DNA of 64,000 nt from assembly GCA_023666425.1 (NCBI GenBank), contig JAMPCA010000001.1, positions 972,886 through 1,036,885 on the forward strand, written 5' to 3'. Both the position numbers and the translations under genes were made by a program. The notes under the pieces were generated by a model. It had not been told where the DNA came from and made no database searches. It was given only the letters and a program-made list of their open reading frames with translations. This stretch comes from Muribaculaceae bacterium. GTDB taxonomy: Bacteria; Bacillota; Clostridia; Lachnospirales; Lachnospiraceae. Position 1 is the stretch's first letter. The number at the start of each line of letters is the position of its first letter. Positions 61,370 through 64,000 of this stretch are shown here, piece after piece.

Positions 61370-62005
61370 CTACAGATCGTTTTCATTGAAAAATTTTTTC
61401 CAGCTGTTTTCTTCCATTGCTTGGGAAAACGAGACAGAATAGGCATATTCGCCATCTGTCCAGACTGCCAATATATACTTCCCTTCGCCGCCCTTTAATG
61501 TCACCGCAATACCGTCCACAAAAATTTCAGTCTCTGATTCATAAATGTTATAATCACCACTCACATCCCCTGAGCCGATACCTTTACGGTAGACAACAGT
61601 TTTCCCTTCACCACAATAGGCTGCCTCGGCCAGCTCCTGCCAGTAAGCGGTATATACGACTTCCTGCACTGGGAAAGGCAGACCGCTCAATTCCGGGATC
61701 TCAAACCCAACCTTTTCTTCCAGCTCCCCCACCGAAAAAACCTGCACAATACCATCTTCCGGCGCAAGGACCTCCGGTTCGTCAGGATCTTGATATATCC
61801 GGGGCAGAACCAACACGCCGACCAGCACGATGACAAGGCAGGCGGTTAAGGCTGCAAACTGTTTGATGTAGGGAAACCGAATGATTTTTTCGGAAGCGCC
61901 CTTTGGCAGCCCTGTCTGCCCAACATGCTCCAAAATACGCTGACGCATTTCCTGAGTGACTTCAATGTGTCCCATTACTTCATCATACTTTTTATTCAAA
62001 GTCAT
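61370..62005 (-). CDS. Probable anti-sigma membrane protein, DUF4367-like
   Basis: Protein of 211 residues: a cytoplasmic head of about 45 residues (EVMGHIEVTQEMRQRILEHV), one helix near 50-70 (FAALTACLVIVLVGVLVLP) and an extracytoplasmic domain ending in YRKGIGSGDVSGDYN, VDGIAVTLKGGEGKYILAVW. Position directly after, and overlapping by 14 bases, the ECF sigma gene is what is expected of its anti-sigma factor. The external domain is repeated twice in the neighbouring lipoprotein. ATG follows GAAGGAGGCAT. Confidence 0.82.
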   Translation of the reverse strand: MTLNKKYDEVMGHIEVTQEMRQRILEHVGQTGLPKGASEKIIRFPYIKQFAALTACLVIVLVGVLVLPRIYQDPDEPEVLAPEDGIVQVFSVGELEEKVGFEIPELSGLPFPVQEVVYTAYWQELAEAAYCGEGKTVVYRKGIGSGDVSGDYNIYESETEIFVDGIAVTLKGGEGKYILAVWTDGEYAYSVSFSQAMEENSWKKFFNENDL

Positions 62006-62615
62006 ATGCCTCCTTCAGCACCGCTTTCAGCTTCTCCCGGCCACGGGCCAGATTCGATCGGACAGTAGTTTCCTTCATGCCTAATATTTTAGCGATCTGC
62101 ACAGTCTGATATCCCTCATGATAGAAAAGATGTATCACCTCGCGGTACTTCTCTGGGAGCGCCTTTACCGCCTCCCATACAAAGGAGAGGTCATCCCGCT
62201 CCTCTGCCGCCAGCTCTTCCATCAGTTCGTCCGTCTGCCGGACTGCATTATACTTGATACGGTTCTTGCTCATGTTGGCCGCCACATGGAGCAGCCATGC
62301 TTTTTCATGTTCTTCCGTTTCCAATATCGGCGCAGTTTTTAGGAACTGTGTCAATGCATCCTGCAGGACTTCTTCCGCATCGGCCATGTTATGGAGGTAA
62401 GAATACGCCAGCCGCAAAACCGCATTGCCGTAGTTATTCAACATTCTCTCTGCCTGTTCATTGACAGCGGCCTGATCACCTGTCCGTTGTCTCCCTGTTT
62501 CACCAACGACATCAGCAAAAGAAACCATTGGCAGGCGGATAACGGAACGGTTCAAACGACTCAGCAATCTGACGAAAGACAGTCCCGGATATTCCCATGT
62601 AAGATAATTTGCCAA
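61992..62615 (-). CDS. ECF-type RNA polymerase sigma factor
   Basis: Protein of about 207 residues. Region 2: MLNNYGNAVLRLAYSYLHNMADAEEVLQDALTQFL, with the -10 recognition helix ending HVAANMSKNRIKY. Region 4: ALPEKYREVIHLFYHEGYQTVQIAKILGMKETTVRSNLARGREKLK. About 50 residues precede region 2, which is longer than usual. A GGGAGGGG site five bases before TTG 62615 decides the start; a start at the Met 29 codons further in has no ribosome site. It should drive its own operon and the envelope response of the two DUF4367-like proteins. Confidence 0.9.
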   Translation of the reverse strand: MANYLTWEYPGLSFVRLLSRLNRSVIRLPMVSFADVVGETGRQRTGDQAAVNEQAERMLNNYGNAVLRLAYSYLHNMADAEEVLQDALTQFLKTAPILETEEHEKAWLLHVAANMSKNRIKYNAVRQTDELMEELAAEERDDLSFVWEAVKALPEKYREVIHLFYHEGYQTVQIAKILGMKETTVRSNLARGREKLKAVLKEAYDFE

Positions 62616-62675
62616 ATGAACCCCTCCCATCTGCAAGCCAGGGGGCTGACCTGATCGGCCAGCCCCTGACTACGA

Positions 62676-63581
62676 TCACCGAACCGCTGCAGCCAGCGCC
62701 ATCATATCAGCCTGCGGCAATGCCTTACCAACACTGATGGAATAAGTATATCCCGGCTTCTCCCAAACGGCAAGGAAGAAAACGCCATTCTCCCCCTTGA
62801 GGGTGACACCATCCACTGTCTCCACTTGGACATACTCGTTATAATCGCCGCTGGTATCACCACTGCCGACCGCTTTACGAATAATCATATCGCTGCCATC
62901 TTCGCCATAGAGTACCTGAATCATTGTGTCCGCCCATGCCTGGAGCAGAACAGGAGTGCCGGGAATGATTATGTCAAAACCGGCCAGTTCAACGGCATCA
63001 GCCATCGTACTGCAATCAATAAAGGGGCTGGACGGCATCACCGAGTCTCCCCCTACAGGTTCCCAAGCGGATGAGTCTCCGCCAGGCATGGCCGACTCAG
63101 CAGTCATAACTGCTTTCACATAATCGGTCATGGCTGCCTTTGTGATGGCAGTTGTGCTGTCTATGGAATAGGCATAGCCGTCCGAACTCCAAACTGCCAG
63201 TTTTACCTTGCCGCCATCGCCTTTCATAGTCACAGTGACGCCATCCGCATCCACGGTATCCGTCTCAGAAAACTTGTTGTAATTGCCGCTGGGGTTATCT
63301 CCGCCGACAGCCTTTCGGAAACAAATTTCCTCGTCACCGTTCTTGAAGATGACCTCCAGCATACCGTTGTCTTTGTCAGAGCGGTACACACATTCATCAA
63401 AGTCTTGGATGGCACCGGGAACATTGAATCCAAAACCTGCTTCCTTTTCAGCATCAGTTAGAGTCTTATGCTCGGTGAACGGATTAGGGGTCTGGATGTC
63501 GTCCTGCTTATCGCCGCAGGCGGTCAGGGACAGGACCATGATTGCGCTCAGACCAAAAGCAATCAGTTTGCTCAGTTTCAT
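62676..63581 (-). CDS. Lipoprotein with two DUF4367-like repeats
   Basis: Lipoprotein of 301 residues with lipobox VLSLTAC-GD (Cys near 22). Two tandem domains follow, each with the same order: AGFGFNVPGAI / AGFDIIIPGTP, then FRKAVGGDNPSGNYN / IRKAVGSGDTSGDYN, then KLAVWSSDGYAYSI / FLAVWEKPGYTYSI. They are linked by a Ser/Gly/Met-rich stretch. The same domain forms the external part of the adjacent anti-sigma candidate. ATG follows TGGAGGAATCTCAAA. The gene may report or modulate the signal for the sigma factor. Confidence 0.87.
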   Translation of the reverse strand: MKLSKLIAFGLSAIMVLSLTACGDKQDDIQTPNPFTEHKTLTDAEKEAGFGFNVPGAIQDFDECVYRSDKDNGMLEVIFKNGDEEICFRKAVGGDNPSGNYNKFSETDTVDADGVTVTMKGDGGKVKLAVWSSDGYAYSIDSTTAITKAAMTDYVKAVMTAESAMPGGDSSAWEPVGGDSVMPSSPFIDCSTMADAVELAGFDIIIPGTPVLLQAWADTMIQVLYGEDGSDMIIRKAVGSGDTSGDYNEYVQVETVDGVTLKGENGVFFLAVWEKPGYTYSISVGKALPQADMMALAAAVR

Positions 63582-63759
63582 TTTGAGATTCCTCCATTGT
63601 TTTAATGTTTATAAGCGACGTTTTCGCCTCTCTACTCTGTATACAACCAGCGAAAAGGAAATGTTGCAGTCTTCTCAAATTTTTTGAAAAAAATTTACTT
63701 GCTTTTCCCTACATTCAGAGTTAAAACATACACCAACCGCGAAAGGAGGAAAATTTCTT

Positions 63760-64000
63760 ATGGACAAAACATCTGTTTTACACCTGCTGATGGGTGCCCG
63801 CATGAATGGTGTCATGAACGGGATCACAGAGCAGGACAGGGACTACCAGGCACTGCTGCATGAGGTTGACAGGTACAATGCCAGTCTGGAGTCCCTGCAT
63901 CTCCCCAAGGAGACCATGCACCTGATCGACCAGTGCGTGAGCGGATACAACGCCATCGGCAGCCGCTACGGGATGCTGGCGTATATGCTGGGGTTCTCTG
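63760..64000 (+). CDS. Unknown protein, 3-prime end outside window
   Basis: Eighty codons are visible: MDKTSVLHLLMGARMNGVMN, then DRDYQALLHEVDRYNASLES. Largely helical and charged; not recognised with confidence. ATG follows GAAAGGAGGAAAATTTCTT. It is divergent from the lipoprotein gene; the 178 bases between (63582-63759) should contain both promoters. Confidence 0.8.
   Translation, partial: MDKTSVLHLLMGARMNGVMNGITEQDRDYQALLHEVDRYNASLESLHLPKETMHLIDQCVSGYNAIGSRYGMLAYMLGFS

Overview
The window reads as chromosomal DNA of a Gram-positive, gut-type member of the Clostridia, most like Lachnospiraceae. That placement is an inference from strong AGGAGG ribosome sites, Firmicutes-type promoters, lipoproteins with short lipoboxes, a mix of ATG, GTG and TTG starts, and gene families typical of the group (DUF1653, BlaR1/BlaI, CmpB-like membrane proteins, Rpn nuclease, Cys-peptidase/amidase pairs). 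Two methyl-accepting chemotaxis proteins suggest a motile or chemotactic cell. Most genes are on the minus strand.

Layout. 1-5.2 kb: a partial chemotaxis receptor, then a four-gene minus-strand run headed by a siroheme nitrite/sulfite reductase. 5.25-5.44 kb: a long imperfect palindrome. 5.8-15 kb: an oligopeptide ABC transporter operon (binding protein, two permeases, two ATPases, one membrane-anchored extra gene) whose subunits carry unusual insertions and extensions. 15.3-18.7 kb: tRNA-Leu, a MATE exporter, an Rpn-type nuclease and a six-tRNA operon with palindromic spacer repeats. 18.8-21.4 kb: a BlaI/BlaR1 sensor pair with a third unknown gene. 21.5-26.5 kb: housekeeping and envelope genes (RdgB, amidase, papain-like peptidase, RNA methyltransferase, rhodanese). 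26.6 kb: a tiny Asn-Ala-Ser repeat protein. 26.9-29.6 kb: a GntR-controlled ABC exporter. 29.7-33.9 kb: a truncated MocR-type regulator, a chemotaxis receptor, a ParDE-like toxin-antitoxin pair and tRNA genes. 34-41 kb: two large hybrid histidine kinases around an orphan sugar-type binding protein.

41-49 kb is the accessory core. It holds an HTH / ImmA-type protease / PIN-domain trio, a second HTH gene, a 5-prime-truncated tRNA-Asn that looks like an attachment-site scar, the C-terminal stub of a large serine recombinase, a UPF0489 (peptide-arginase-like) gene broken by one in-frame stop, a DUF2971 gene, and a protein that looks like an AbiJ-type N-terminus joined to a VSR-like PD-(D/E)XK nuclease. 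It reads as a decaying mobile or defence island.

49-64 kb: a small lipid module (glycosyltransferase, CmpB-like protein, CDP-alcohol phosphatidyltransferase), an APH-type kinase, then a MarR-controlled multidrug-export operon (cytidylate-kinase-like protein, MATE, small membrane proteins, CmpB-like protein, a MATE remnant, two half-size ABC exporters). It ends with an ECF sigma factor, its likely membrane anti-sigma protein, a lipoprotein sharing the same repeated domain, and the start of a plus-strand gene cut by the window edge.
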